A stretch of 64,000 bases of DNA from Candidatus Borkfalkia avistercoris (GTDB taxonomy: Bacteria; Bacillota; Clostridia; Christensenellales; Borkfalkiaceae), in contig DXCL01000009.1 of NCBI GenBank assembly GCA_019115995.1, positions 85,680 through 149,679 on the forward strand, given 5' to 3'. Under the pieces are notes generated by a model that saw only the letters and a program-made list of their open reading frames with translations, had not been told where the DNA came from and did no database searches. Position numbers and translations under genes: made by a program. How positions within the stretch are numbered: the first letter of the stretch is position 1; every line of letters begins with the position of its first letter. Shown here in pieces: positions 7,788-16,171 of this stretch.

Positions 7788-10433
7788 TTATTTTTTGTTC
7801 TCCTTGCTTTGTTTAATAGCAGCTTGAGCCGCAGCCAAACGCGCGATGGGAACGCGGTAAGGAGAGCAGGAAACATAGTTGAGACCGATCTTGTGGCAGA
7901 ACTCGATGGACGAAGGATCGCCGCCGTGCTCGCCGCAGATACCGAAGTGCATGCTCGGACGGGTCGCTTTACCCATCTGCACAGCCATATCCATGAGTTT
8001 ACCTACGCCGACCTGGTCGAGCCTTGCGAACGGATCGGATTCGTAGATCTTGTTCTCATAGTATGCGGGCAGGAATTTGCCGGCGTCGTCGCGCGAGAAG
8101 CCGAAGGTCATCTGCGTGAGGTCGTTCGTGCCGAAGCAGAAAAATTCCGCTTCTTTCGCCATTTCGTCGGCGGTGAGCGCCGCACGGGGGATCTCGATCA
8201 TCGTACCGACTTCGTACTTCAAATCGCTCTTTGCTTCCGCGATGAGCTTGTCGGCAACTTCGACGACGATCTTCTTGACGAACGCGAGCTCTTTCACTTC
8301 GCCCGTAAGAGGGATCATGATCTCGGGAACGATGTTCCAATTTTTATGCTTTTTCTTGACGCTGATCGCCGCTTTGATGACGGCAGCCGTCTGCATGCGC
8401 GCGATTTCGGGATAGGTTACCGTAAGGCGGCAACCGCGGTGACCCATCATCGGGTTGAATTCGTGCAGATCCGCAATGATCTGTTTGATCTGCGCGACCG
8501 TCTTTTTCTGCGCCTTTGCGAGAGCAGCGATGTCTTCCTCCGTCGTGGGAACGAACTCGTGCAGAGGAGGATCGAGGAAGCGGATCGTTACGGGATAGCC
8601 GCCGAGCGCCTCGTACAGCTTTTCAAAGTCGCTCTGCTGCATCGGCTCGATCTTCGCCAAAGCAGCCTCTCTCTCTTCCACGGTATCCGAGCAGATCATT
8701 TCGCGGAAAGCCGCGATACGGTCGGGCTCGAAGAACATATGCTCGGTGCGGCAAAGGCCGATGCCCTGCGCGCCGAAGGAAGCCGCCTGCTTCGCGTCTG
8801 CGGGGGTATCCGCATTGGTGCGGACAGCCATTGCCTTATATTTATCGGAAAGCTCCATGATCCTGCCGAAGTAGCCGGAAGAAGTATCCGCTGCCACGGT
8901 CGGGATGCCTTCGCCGTAGATGTTACCGGTGGAGCCGTCGAGGGAGATGACGTCGCCCTCTTTATATACTTTGCCGTTTACGGTGAACTGCTTGTTTTCT
9001 TCGTCCATCTTGATGTCGCCGCAGCCGGAAACGCAGCAGGTGCCCATGCCGCGCGCAACGACCGCCGCGTGAGAGGTCATACCGCCGCGCACGGTGAGGA
9101 TACCCTGCGCATAGTGCATGCCTTCGATATCTTCGGGGGAAGTTTCCAGACGGACGAGGACGACCTTTTCGCCCTTCTTGCCTTCTTCAACGGCGTCTTC
9201 CGCGGTGAACACGATCTTACCGCAGGCAGCGCCGGGGGAAGCGGGCAGAGCCTTTGCGATGGGCGTAGCCTTTTTGAGCGCAGCCGCGTCGAACTGCGGG
9301 TGCAGGAGCGCGTCGAGCGTTTTCGGGTCGATCTGCATGAGAGCTTCCTGCTCGGTGATCATACCCTCGTCGATGAGGTCGCACGCGATCTTGATGGCCG
9401 CGGCCGCCGTGCGCTTGCCGTTACGCGTTTGGAGCATGTAGAGGTGCTTGTCCTCGATGGTGAACTCCATATCCTGCATGTCGCGATAGTGCTTTTCGAG
9501 CGTGTTGCAGATGCCCTGGAACTGCTCGTACACTTCGGGCATGATCTCTTTCATCTTGTCGATGGGCATCGGGGTGCGGATACCCGCGACGACGTCTTCG
9601 CCCTGCGCGTTCATAAGGAACTCGCCCATGAGCTTCTTTTCGCCCGTAGCGGGGTTACGCGTGAACGCAACGCCGGTACCGGAAGTGTCGCCCATGTTGC
9701 CGAACGCCATCATCTGTACGTTGACGGCGGTGCCCCAGCTGTAAGGAATGTCGTTCTGCATTCTGTAATAGTTGGCGCGGGGGTTGTCCCAGGAACGGAA
9801 GACCGCCTTGATCGCGCCGAAGAGCTGTTCCTTCGGGTCGGTCGGGAAGTCCTGCCCGATCTTCTCTTTATATTCTGCTTTGAACTGGTTAGCGAGTTCT
9901 TTGAGGTCGTCTGCCGTGAGCTCTACGTCCTGCGTGACGCCCTTCTTTTCCTTCATCTCGTCGATGAGCTGCTCGAAGTACTTTTTGCCGACTTCCATAA
10001 CGACGTCGGAGTACATCTGGATAAAGCGGCGATAGCAGTCCCACGCCCAGCGGGGATTGCCCGATTTTTTGGCGAGCACTTCTACGACTTCTTCATTGAG
10101 ACCGAGGTTGAGGATCGTGTCCATCATGCCGGGCATGGAAGCGCGCGCGCCGGAACGCACGGAAACGAGGAGCGGATTCTCCTTGTCGCCGAATTTTTTG
10201 CCGCAGATCTCCTCCATCTTGGAGATGTATTCCATGATCTCCGCCTGGATTTCTGGATTGATCTGCCTGCCGTCTTCATAATACTGGGTGCAAGCTTCGG
10301 TAGAAATGGTGAAGCCCTGCGGAACAGGCAGGCCCATGCCCGTCATTTCCGCGAGGTTCGCGCCTTTGCCGCCGAGAAGCTCGCGCATCTTTGCATTGCC
10401 TTCCGAGAAAAGGTAGCAATACTTCTTTGCCAT
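7788..10433 (-). CDS. ppdK: Pyruvate, phosphate dikinase
   Basis: Cytoplasmic enzyme of 881 residues interconverting pyruvate, ATP and phosphate with PEP, AMP and pyrophosphate; in fermentative Clostridia it links glycolysis and gluconeogenesis. Order: N-terminal ATP-grasp domain (1-350), swivelling phosphohistidine domain with the catalytic histidine in GGMTSHAAVVARG (His455), and the C-terminal PEP/pyruvate TIM barrel ending with FGICGEHGGDP, which carries the catalytic cysteine. Length is normal for the family. ATG at 10433 follows AGGAGG by ten bases; the open frame further upstream is AT-rich leader. It follows recO by 162 bases. Confidence 0.98.
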   Translation of the reverse strand: MAKKYCYLFSEGNAKMRELLGGKGANLAEMTGMGLPVPQGFTISTEACTQYYEDGRQINPEIQAEIMEYISKMEEICGKKFGDKENPLLVSVRSGARASMPGMMDTILNLGLNEEVVEVLAKKSGNPRWAWDCYRRFIQMYSDVVMEVGKKYFEQLIDEMKEKKGVTQDVELTADDLKELANQFKAEYKEKIGQDFPTDPKEQLFGAIKAVFRSWDNPRANYYRMQNDIPYSWGTAVNVQMMAFGNMGDTSGTGVAFTRNPATGEKKLMGEFLMNAQGEDVVAGIRTPMPIDKMKEIMPEVYEQFQGICNTLEKHYRDMQDMEFTIEDKHLYMLQTRNGKRTAAAAIKIACDLIDEGMITEQEALMQIDPKTLDALLHPQFDAAALKKATPIAKALPASPGAACGKIVFTAEDAVEEGKKGEKVVLVRLETSPEDIEGMHYAQGILTVRGGMTSHAAVVARGMGTCCVSGCGDIKMDEENKQFTVNGKVYKEGDVISLDGSTGNIYGEGIPTVAADTSSGYFGRIMELSDKYKAMAVRTNADTPADAKQAASFGAQGIGLCRTEHMFFEPDRIAAFREMICSDTVEEREAALAKIEPMQQSDFEKLYEALGGYPVTIRFLDPPLHEFVPTTEEDIAALAKAQKKTVAQIKQIIADLHEFNPMMGHRGCRLTVTYPEIARMQTAAVIKAAISVKKKHKNWNIVPEIMIPLTGEVKELAFVKKIVVEVADKLIAEAKSDLKYEVGTMIEIPRAALTADEMAKEAEFFCFGTNDLTQMTFGFSRDDAGKFLPAYYENKIYESDPFARLDQVGVGKLMDMAVQMGKATRPSMHFGICGEHGGDPSSIEFCHKIGLNYVSCSPYRVPIARLAAAQAAIKQSKENKK

Positions 10434-10595
10434 AAAAATTTTTCCTCCTGATAAAATTTGGAACCGAGAAAATTTATATAGTTCTAACGCTTCTATTTTA
10501 ATATACTTTAACGCAAAATACAAGCAAAAACAAAATATTTTTGAAATTTTTTGCAAGGATTTTGCAAGTGAAGCCCCGCCGCGCAAAAAAAGCAC

Positions 10596-11318
10596 CTATG
10601 CGGTGCCGGATAATGCGATATATTCCGCCAGCGCACGCACGCGCACGTCTGTTTTTGCGGTAAAATAAGCATGGAGAAGTTTGAGCGCGCGGTTTTTGCC
10701 GTCTTTGCCGATCAGCGCCGCGTCATAGGGCATGCCCGCGCACTTGCGCAAAACGCTGAGAGTGGAGAGGCTCGCACCCGCGCCGCGCGCGCACTCTCCG
10801 CAATAAAAACAGCCGCTTTCCAGATCGAAAAAGATCCTGCCCGAAAGCTCCGCCCCGCAGCCCGCGCAGGAGCCGAGGGAGAGCATATAGCCGGAAAGTT
10901 CGAGCGCTTTCAGAAAAAAGGAAATGAGCGCCTCGGCCTCGTCGCCCTCGCACATTTCCCTCAGCGCGTTGACGGCGCGCAGGAAAAGTTCTTCGTTGAC
11001 GATGCCGTCGTACAGCACAGAGTCGCAGATGCCCGCAAGAGACGCCGCGGCGTAAAACTTGCCTATATCCTCGCGCAGAGGATAAAACCCGTCGGTGAGC
11101 GACGCCGAAGTGACCGTATTGTGCTCCCCTTTTTTTGCGAGCACGAATTCCGCAAAACAGAACGGCTGCGCCGCGAATTTGAGCTTCGCGCCCGCCTTTT
11201 TCACCCCTTTGAGCGCGGCGGATATTTTGCCGTATTGCAGGGAAAATAGGGTGATGATCTTGTCGTTTTCTCCGTAATCCGCCGCCCGCAGCACGAGCGC
11301 GTCTGTTTTGTATAACAT
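10596..11318 (-). CDS. recO: DNA repair protein RecO
   Basis: RecO, 240 residues, works with RecR to load RecA on single-stranded gaps. The N-terminus MLYKTDALVLRAADYGENDK is the family OB-fold signature. A zinc-binding pair CAGC and CGEC sits near residues 154 and 175, as in other Gram-positive RecO proteins. ATG at 11318 follows GAGGA by seven bases. A non-coding hairpin repeat starts about 20 bases upstream and separates the gene from yqzL, its usual neighbour. Confidence 0.96.
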   Translation of the reverse strand: MLYKTDALVLRAADYGENDKIITLFSLQYGKISAALKGVKKAGAKLKFAAQPFCFAEFVLAKKGEHNTVTSASLTDGFYPLREDIGKFYAAASLAGICDSVLYDGIVNEELFLRAVNALREMCEGDEAEALISFFLKALELSGYMLSLGSCAGCGAELSGRIFFDLESGCFYCGECARGAGASLSTLSVLRKCAGMPYDAALIGKDGKNRALKLLHAYFTAKTDVRVRALAEYIALSGTA

Positions 11319-11338
11319 AAAGAATTCCTCAAAAAAAG

Positions 11339-11896
11339 TTCACGCATTTCTCGCGCAAAGGCGCTGCGAAATGCCGTGAGTTTTAGGAAAACCCCAACGT
11401 TCGCCGTTTTAACAAACGGCTCTGCGTTCGGATTTTTCCTCTTCGGCGCTTTTTAAGGGCTTGCACTATTATGCATGCGCCGAATTCACCTTTCCTGCCA
11501 AAGGCCGCGCATCGCGGCAAATCGGGGGCTTATTCCGAAAAGTGCGATTTTCGGAAACGCAAGTGATTATTTAAATAATTACGCGAAAAAGCAAAAACGA
11601 CGCTTTTTGCTTTTTCACTCAATTTGCCAATGCCTTGGCTCACGGAAAGGGTGAATTTGCGGCACTGTATAGTTTGCGTGCCCTTAAAAGTGCCGCAAAA
11701 AACAGAGCTCCCAAAAATCGCAACGCGCGCAGCGGTGTGAGATTTTTGGGAATAAGGAGCAACAAGCACATATATGCAGTGCGGCAAGTAATACGCGCCG
11801 CATGCACATCGTCGCCTTGTTGCGACGCGCGTTCGGGTTTCCCCTCAAAATCACGGAAAATCGCAGGCGTCAGCTCGCCGAGAATTTTGTGAACCA
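11339..11896 (+). repeat. Multi-hairpin interspersed repeat, full copy with an inverted unit inside
   Basis: Non-coding element with the same terminal modules as the copy at 32779-33038. The left end GTTCACGCATTTCTCGCGC and the right end (reverse complement beginning GTTCAC and then TTCTCGG) are imperfect inverted repeats. Inside are an AT palindrome (ATTATTTAAATAATTA near 11566-11581), a conserved block CACTCAATTTGCC (from 11616), and a stem TTTGCGGCACT/AGTGCCGCAAA (11656-11666, 11689-11699) enclosing GTGCCCTTAAA. A second unit lies in opposite orientation at about 11390-11525 with its own stem TTCGGCGC/GCGCCGAA (11442-11449, 11477-11484). Stem sequences differ between copies while pairing is kept. 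No believable coding frame. Confidence 0.8.
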
Positions 11897-11902
11897 CAAT
11901 AA

Positions 11903-12126
11903 TTTAAGGCGCGTTCCGAAATCGCTATTTTGGATAAGCGCACTCAATTTGCCGCATACCTGCGGCTTGCGCGGAAAACGTGAATGCGGCGATCGTATAA
12001 TATGAGAGCCGTAGCACATCGCCGCAGAGAGAAAACCGGACGACGAGCCGTTTTACAAAACGGCGAACGTCGGGTTTTCTTTCAACTCGGGCAAATCGCA
12101 GCATCTCTTTTGCGAGATTTGCCCGA
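11903..12126 (+). repeat. Multi-hairpin interspersed repeat, partial copy
   Basis: Another unit of the same family, in the same orientation as the main 11339-11896 unit. It begins in the AATAATTTAAGGCGCG segment, continues with CACTCAATTTGCC (11941-11953) and a stem TGCGGCGAT/ATCGCCGCA (11985-11993, 12018-12026), then two long hairpins (about 12032-12081 and CGGGCAAATC...GATTTGCCCG at 12087-12124). The last hairpin ends nine bases from the yqzL stop and could act as its transcript end. It lacks the usual right-hand terminal module. Confidence 0.7.
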
Positions 12127-12132
12127 AAACGG

Positions 12133-12240
12133 TTATTTTTTCAACTGCTTATACAGCATATAATACGAAAGGCTGCCTGTTTTTTCAAACATCTTCCATG
12201 CGATCTCCGCCGTTTCGTCGTCTTTTACAAACCGTGCCAT
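12133..12240 (-). CDS. yqzL: YqzL-like small protein
   Basis: A 35-residue gene reading MARFVKDDETAEIAWK and ending YYMLYKQLKK. The core Trp-Lys-x-Phe-x-x-Thr-Gly-x-x-x-x-Tyr-x-Leu-x-Lys matches what I recall of the YqzL family, tiny proteins of unknown function encoded between era and recO in Bacillus and Clostridia. ATG at 12240 follows GGGAGG closely. Position between era and recO supports the name. Function unknown. Confidence 0.75.
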   Translation of the reverse strand: MARFVKDDETAEIAWKMFEKTGSLSYYMLYKQLKK

Positions 12241-12309
12241 ACTTCCCTCCCCGCGGCATCTTCCGCAAGATCAGTATGCGCACGCGGCGGGATAAATATT
12301 TATCACAAT

Positions 12310-13203
12310 TCAGCGGTCTTCTTCTCCGTACCCGAATTGCCGCATCAGGTTCACTTTGTCGCGCCAGTCGTCTTTGACCTTCACGAAAGCGGTCAGAAAC
12401 ACCTTTGCTTCCAAAAAACGCTCCATCTCTTTGCGGGCGAAGGCGAGCGTTTCTTTGAGCGCGCCGCCCTGCTTGCCGATGATGATCGCCTTATGGTTCG
12501 GCTTTTCGCAGATGATGTCTACGTCTATATCGTAAATGTCTTTGTCTTCCCTCTTTTTAAATGTGTTCACGAGCACCGCCACGCCGTGCGGGATCTCTTT
12601 GTCGTATTTTAAAAGTATCTTTTCTCGCACGATCTCGCCGATCATAAAGCGCGCGGATTTATCGGACACGACGTCTTCCGGAAAGAGCGGCTCCCCCTCT
12701 GGCAGTTTTTCCGCGATGAGCTCTTTGAGCCTGCGGATATTTTTGCCGCGGCGGGCGGAAACGGGCACTACGTCGCAGTCGACGCCCGCCTCGAACAGCG
12801 CTTTCACGTCTTCCGGAATGCGCTCCTCGGGCATGATGTCCGTCTTCGTATAGGCGACGATCATCGGAACGCCGAAGGAAAGATAGTGCCGCATGAGGGA
12901 AATGTCTGAATCGAAAAGCCCCTTGTGCCCGTCATGCACGAACAGGATAAGGTCTACGTCTTTTGCGGAAGTTTCCGCCGTGCGCATCATCACGTCCGTC
13001 AGCGCGTTGTTGGATTTATAGATGCCGGGCGTGTCCGCAAACACGATCTGCACGCCCTCTCCGTTCATAACGCCCAGGATCCTGTCTCGCGTGGTCTGCG
13101 GCTTGGGGGAAACGATGGCGACCTTTTCGCCCACCATCACGTTCACGAGGGTGCTTTTGCCTGCGTTCGCCCTGCCGATGACGGCTACCGTTCCGCTCTT
13201 CAT
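12310..13203 (-). CDS. era: GTPase Era
   Basis: Ribosome-assembly GTPase of 297 residues that binds the 3' end of 16S rRNA in the 30S particle. Visible motifs: G1 GRANAGKST (about 10-18), G3 DTPG, G4 TKTD, and the C-terminal KH domain with IGKQGG. ATG at 13203 overlaps the ybeY stop as ATGA, implying translational coupling; a GGGAG lies about ten bases upstream. The longer upstream frame is only the ybeY region read in another frame. Confidence 0.97.
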   Translation of the reverse strand: MKSGTVAVIGRANAGKSTLVNVMVGEKVAIVSPKPQTTRDRILGVMNGEGVQIVFADTPGIYKSNNALTDVMMRTAETSAKDVDLILFVHDGHKGLFDSDISLMRHYLSFGVPMIVAYTKTDIMPEERIPEDVKALFEAGVDCDVVPVSARRGKNIRRLKELIAEKLPEGEPLFPEDVVSDKSARFMIGEIVREKILLKYDKEIPHGVAVLVNTFKKREDKDIYDIDVDIICEKPNHKAIIIGKQGGALKETLAFARKEMERFLEAKVFLTAFVKVKDDWRDKVNLMRQFGYGEEDR

Positions 13204-13676
13204 ACCGCGTCTCTCCCGATCCCCATTTTCGCGAGCACGGCCTCTTCCTCCGCGCGCATTTCCGCCTTGTCTTCCTCCCGTTCGTGATCGTAGCCCAAAA
13301 GGTGGCACATGCCGTGCACGGTCAGATAGTAAAGCTCGCGCCTGAGGGAATGCCCGTATTCCTCCGCCTGCTCCGCAGCCCTCTTTTTGCAGATGACGAC
13401 GGATCCGAGGAACAGCCTGCCCTCCTCGTCGAGATCGTAAGGGAAGTCTTCCTCGTTCAGCGCCTTTTTATAAATGCCGTCGAGGTTGGGAAAGCTCAGC
13501 ACGTCGGTAACGGCGTCCTTTCCCCTCTCCTTCGCGTTGAGCGAACGTATCCCCTCCTCGTCCGTAAACACGAGTTCCGCCGCAAGGCGCGCATTCCCCG
13601 CGAGCCTCTCCGAAAACGCCGCCTCCACGGGCGATACGTCGAAATCTTCCTCGCATTCTATCTTCAAATTCGTCAT
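13200..13676 (-). CDS. ybeY: Endoribonuclease YbeY (rRNA maturation)
   Basis: Zinc-dependent RNase of 158 residues involved in 16S rRNA 3'-end maturation and ribosome quality control. The metal site HGMCHLLGYDH (three His) is complete near residues 116-126. ATG at 13676 overlaps the preceding pgpH stop (ATGA); an AAGGAAAA element lies just upstream. Its stop overlaps era the same way, so pgpH, ybeY and era are translated as a coupled set. Confidence 0.96.
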   Translation of the reverse strand: MTNLKIECEEDFDVSPVEAAFSERLAGNARLAAELVFTDEEGIRSLNAKERGKDAVTDVLSFPNLDGIYKKALNEEDFPYDLDEEGRLFLGSVVICKKRAAEQAEEYGHSLRRELYYLTVHGMCHLLGYDHEREEDKAEMRAEEEAVLAKMGIGRDAV

Positions 13677-15172
13677 TCTTCTTTTTCCTTTTCTTCGGTT
13701 TTTCTTTTGAGTTTGATCTTGGGATACTGTATACGGTTGTGATACACGCCCGTAAGACAGCTGACGATCGTCTCTTTGATGACGGTAAAATCTTTCATCG
13801 TAAGATCGCATTCGTCGAACTGGTCGAGATCCATGCGCTCCTCGATGATGTCTCGCACCGCGTTCTCCACCCTTGCGGGCGTGCGTTCGGGCAGAGTGCG
13901 CGAGATCGCCTCGCTCGCGTCGGCGATCATGATGATCGCCGCGATCTTTGTCTGCGGCTTGGGCCCCGGATAGGAGAAATTTTCGATGTTCAGCTCTCCG
14001 TCCGACATTTTGAGCGCCTTCGCGTAAAAATACTTGATGGGCAGCGTGCCGTGATGCTGAACGGCTACGTCTGCCAGAATTTTGGGCAGGCGCTTGGAGC
14101 GGATCAGATCGTACCCGTCTTTCGCGTGCGAACGGATAATATCGACCGAAAGCTCGGGCGAAAGCTCGTTGTGCGGGTTATAGCCCGATTGATTTTCCGT
14201 AAAATATTCCGGCTGGCGGAGCTTGCCTACGTCGTGATAATACGCCGCGGCGCGCGCGAGCGCGGTATCTTCGTTGAGCGCTATGGCGCATGCCTCCGCA
14301 AGGTGCGCCACCACAATGCAGTGGTTGAACGTGCCCATCGCCTTTTCGCGCAGCTCGCGCATGAGGGGCGCGTCGTGATCGGTCAACTCGCGCAGGCGAT
14401 AATCGGTCACGCAGTTGAAAAGCACTTCGAAAACGGGCAAAAGCGCCATAAAGAGCACAGACGAGAGCACGCCGCCCTCCAACGCGAACAGCAGCGGCAC
14501 GAGCATGCCCGTACCCTTGCTGTATTCGATGCACGACGCCATGATGAGAATGGGAACGCAGACGGCGAACCCCGTAAGGAAGGAGCGCAGGCGCGTTTTG
14601 ACCTTACTTCCCACAAAAATGCCGATCATGCCCGCGGAGAAGGAGTAAACGGGGAAGCAGTATGCCGCCGTTTCGTACGCCTCTCCCGGCGTATAGTTCG
14701 AAAAGTGATCGATGGAGAACATCATGAGCGCGAACACGATGTTGAGAAGGATCGCGTCTCTTCTGCCCAAAAGCATGAGGGCGAGCAGCGCGATAAGCGC
14801 CGCCGGCCTGGCGTAAACGTTGAAAAATACGCCGAAAAAGTAACTGATAATCAGGGAACCCCCCAACAGGCAGAATATGAGCTCGATGTTTTTCATCGTG
14901 GCGAGGAAAGACTTGTCCTCGAAAATATAATAAAAATAAATGACGACGAACAGGACGAAAACGCTCGCCGCAAGATAGCCGAGCGTGCTCAGATTTTCGC
15001 GGATATATGCCGCGAAAGACCCGCCGCCCTCGGGAGCCCGTACCGTATTGAAAAATATAAAAAACGCGATGATGCCGAGAAAAACAGCATAGTTGAACAG
15101 AAAGAGAAAGACGCTCTTGACGCACTCGTCTCTGCCGAACGATTTACTTTCTGTGGTTTCGGAATACATCAT
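13673..15172 (-). CDS. pgpH: PgpH-type membrane HD phosphodiesterase lacking the outer domain
   Basis: Membrane enzyme of 499 residues expected to degrade cyclic di-AMP. About seven hydrophobic segments (first at 18-42, the rest between 62 and 252) are followed by a cytoplasmic HD domain (about 275-450) with HCIVVAHL, YYHDVGK and HHGT as metal ligands. Known PgpH proteins have a large extracellular 7TMR-HDED domain between the first and second membrane segments; here only about 20 residues separate them, which explains the short length. The first of two adjacent ATG codons (15172) is ten bases after GAGGAG and overlaps phoH by 29 bases. Start may be the second ATG. Confidence 0.9.
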   Translation of the reverse strand: MMYSETTESKSFGRDECVKSVFLFLFNYAVFLGIIAFFIFFNTVRAPEGGGSFAAYIRENLSTLGYLAASVFVLFVVIYFYYIFEDKSFLATMKNIELIFCLLGGSLIISYFFGVFFNVYARPAALIALLALMLLGRRDAILLNIVFALMMFSIDHFSNYTPGEAYETAAYCFPVYSFSAGMIGIFVGSKVKTRLRSFLTGFAVCVPILIMASCIEYSKGTGMLVPLLFALEGGVLSSVLFMALLPVFEVLFNCVTDYRLRELTDHDAPLMRELREKAMGTFNHCIVVAHLAEACAIALNEDTALARAAAYYHDVGKLRQPEYFTENQSGYNPHNELSPELSVDIIRSHAKDGYDLIRSKRLPKILADVAVQHHGTLPIKYFYAKALKMSDGELNIENFSYPGPKPQTKIAAIIMIADASEAISRTLPERTPARVENAVRDIIEERMDLDQFDECDLTMKDFTVIKETIVSCLTGVYHNRIQYPKIKLKRKTEEKEKEE

Positions 15173-16145
15173 TGTTTTTTTGCTCCTCTTTGGAATTTTC
15201 CCGCTCGTATGCGCGCACGATCTGCATGACGAGGGGGTGGCGCACGACGTCTTTCGCGGTCATGGCGACCGTTTCGATCCCCTCTATCCCTTTTAAAATG
15301 GAAACCGCATGCTTCAATCCGCTCTTTTTGCCTTCGGGAAGGTCTATCTGCGTCACGTCTCCCGTGATGACCATTTTGCTCCCGTCGCCCATGCGGGTCA
15401 GAAACATCTTCATCTGTTCCTTGGTCGTGTTCTGCGCCTCGTCGAGAATAATGAAAGCGTTGGAGAGCGTTCTCCCGCGCATGTACGCGAGGGGCGCGAT
15501 CTCGATCAGCCCGCGCTCCATCAGCTTGATGTAATTTTCCATGCCGAACAGTTCCTGCAAGGCATCGTACAGCGGGCGCAGGTAAGGGTCTACCTTCGTT
15601 TGCAGATCGCCGGGAAGAAAGCCGAGCTTTTCGCCCGCCTCCACCGCGGGGCGGGTGAGAATGATCTTTTCCACCTCTTTGCCCTTGAATGCGCTGACCG
15701 CCGCACACACCGCAAGATAGGTCTTGCCCGTGCCGGCGGGCCCGATGCCGAACACGACGGTGTTCTTTTTGATCGCATCGACATACTTTTTCTGCCCGAC
15801 CGTTTTACACTTGATCTGCTTGCCGCGGGAAGTAACGGCGATGACGCCGCTCACGATCTGCCCGATCGCGTCGGCATTGCCCTCTTTTGCGAGCTCGATG
15901 CAGTATGCGAGACGGGACCTGTCCACCGTTTCGCCCGCGCGGATCAGGATCAGGAGCCCCTCGAATACGCGGCGCGCCGTTTCAGCCGCCTGCTCCTCTC
16001 CCGCGATCTTCAAACCCGTCCCTTCCAGAGAGACGGAAACGCCCAGCTCGCGGGAAACGGCGTCGATATTTTCATCGTAAGAACCTACGAGTTTTTGCAG
16101 GTGTTCGAGGCTGCCCGCGTCGAACGTCAGTTTGACTGTTTCCGT
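15144..16145 (-). CDS. phoH: PhoH-like ATPase, apparent ACG start
   Basis: Cytoplasmic P-loop ATPase of about 333 residues, often linked to RNA metabolism. Walker A GPAGTGKTYLA, the LTRPAVEAGEKLGFLPGDL segment and Walker B FIILDEAQN are clear. The family N-terminus ETVKLTFD is encoded from 16142 downwards, but the reading frame between the upstream stop and that segment contains no ATG, GTG or TTG. ACG at 16143-16145 lies eight bases after GGAGG, exactly where ATG is expected. The first ordinary start, TTG at 16013, would cut 44 conserved residues. So either ACG is used or the base is a mutation or sequencing error. Lies between yqfD and pgpH. Confidence 0.9.
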   Translation of the reverse strand, partial: TETVKLTFDAGSLEHLQKLVGSYDENIDAVSRELGVSVSLEGTGLKIAGEEQAAETARRVFEGLLILIRAGETVDRSRLAYCIELAKEGNADAIGQIVSGVIAVTSRGKQIKCKTVGQKKYVDAIKKNTVVFGIGPAGTGKTYLAVCAAVSAFKGKEVEKIILTRPAVEAGEKLGFLPGDLQTKVDPYLRPLYDALQELFGMENYIKLMERGLIEIAPLAYMRGRTLSNAFIILDEAQNTTKEQMKMFLTRMGDGSKMVITGDVTQIDLPEGKKSGLKHAVSILKGIEGIETVAMTAKDVVRHPLVMQIVRAYERENSKEEQKNNDVFRNHRK

Positions 16146-16171
16146 AAAAATTTCCTCCGTGTTTTATAGCC

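Noticed and set aside
7734..10451. 905-codon plus-strand open frame across ppdK
   Set aside because: Exact antisense of ppdK; the translation is rich in Arg, His and Val as expected for a shadow frame in GC-rich coding DNA and matches no family.
11530..12005. Several 60-90 codon frames between yqzL and recO
   Set aside because: They lie in hairpin repeats on both strands, have no ribosome sites, and change with the repeat copies.
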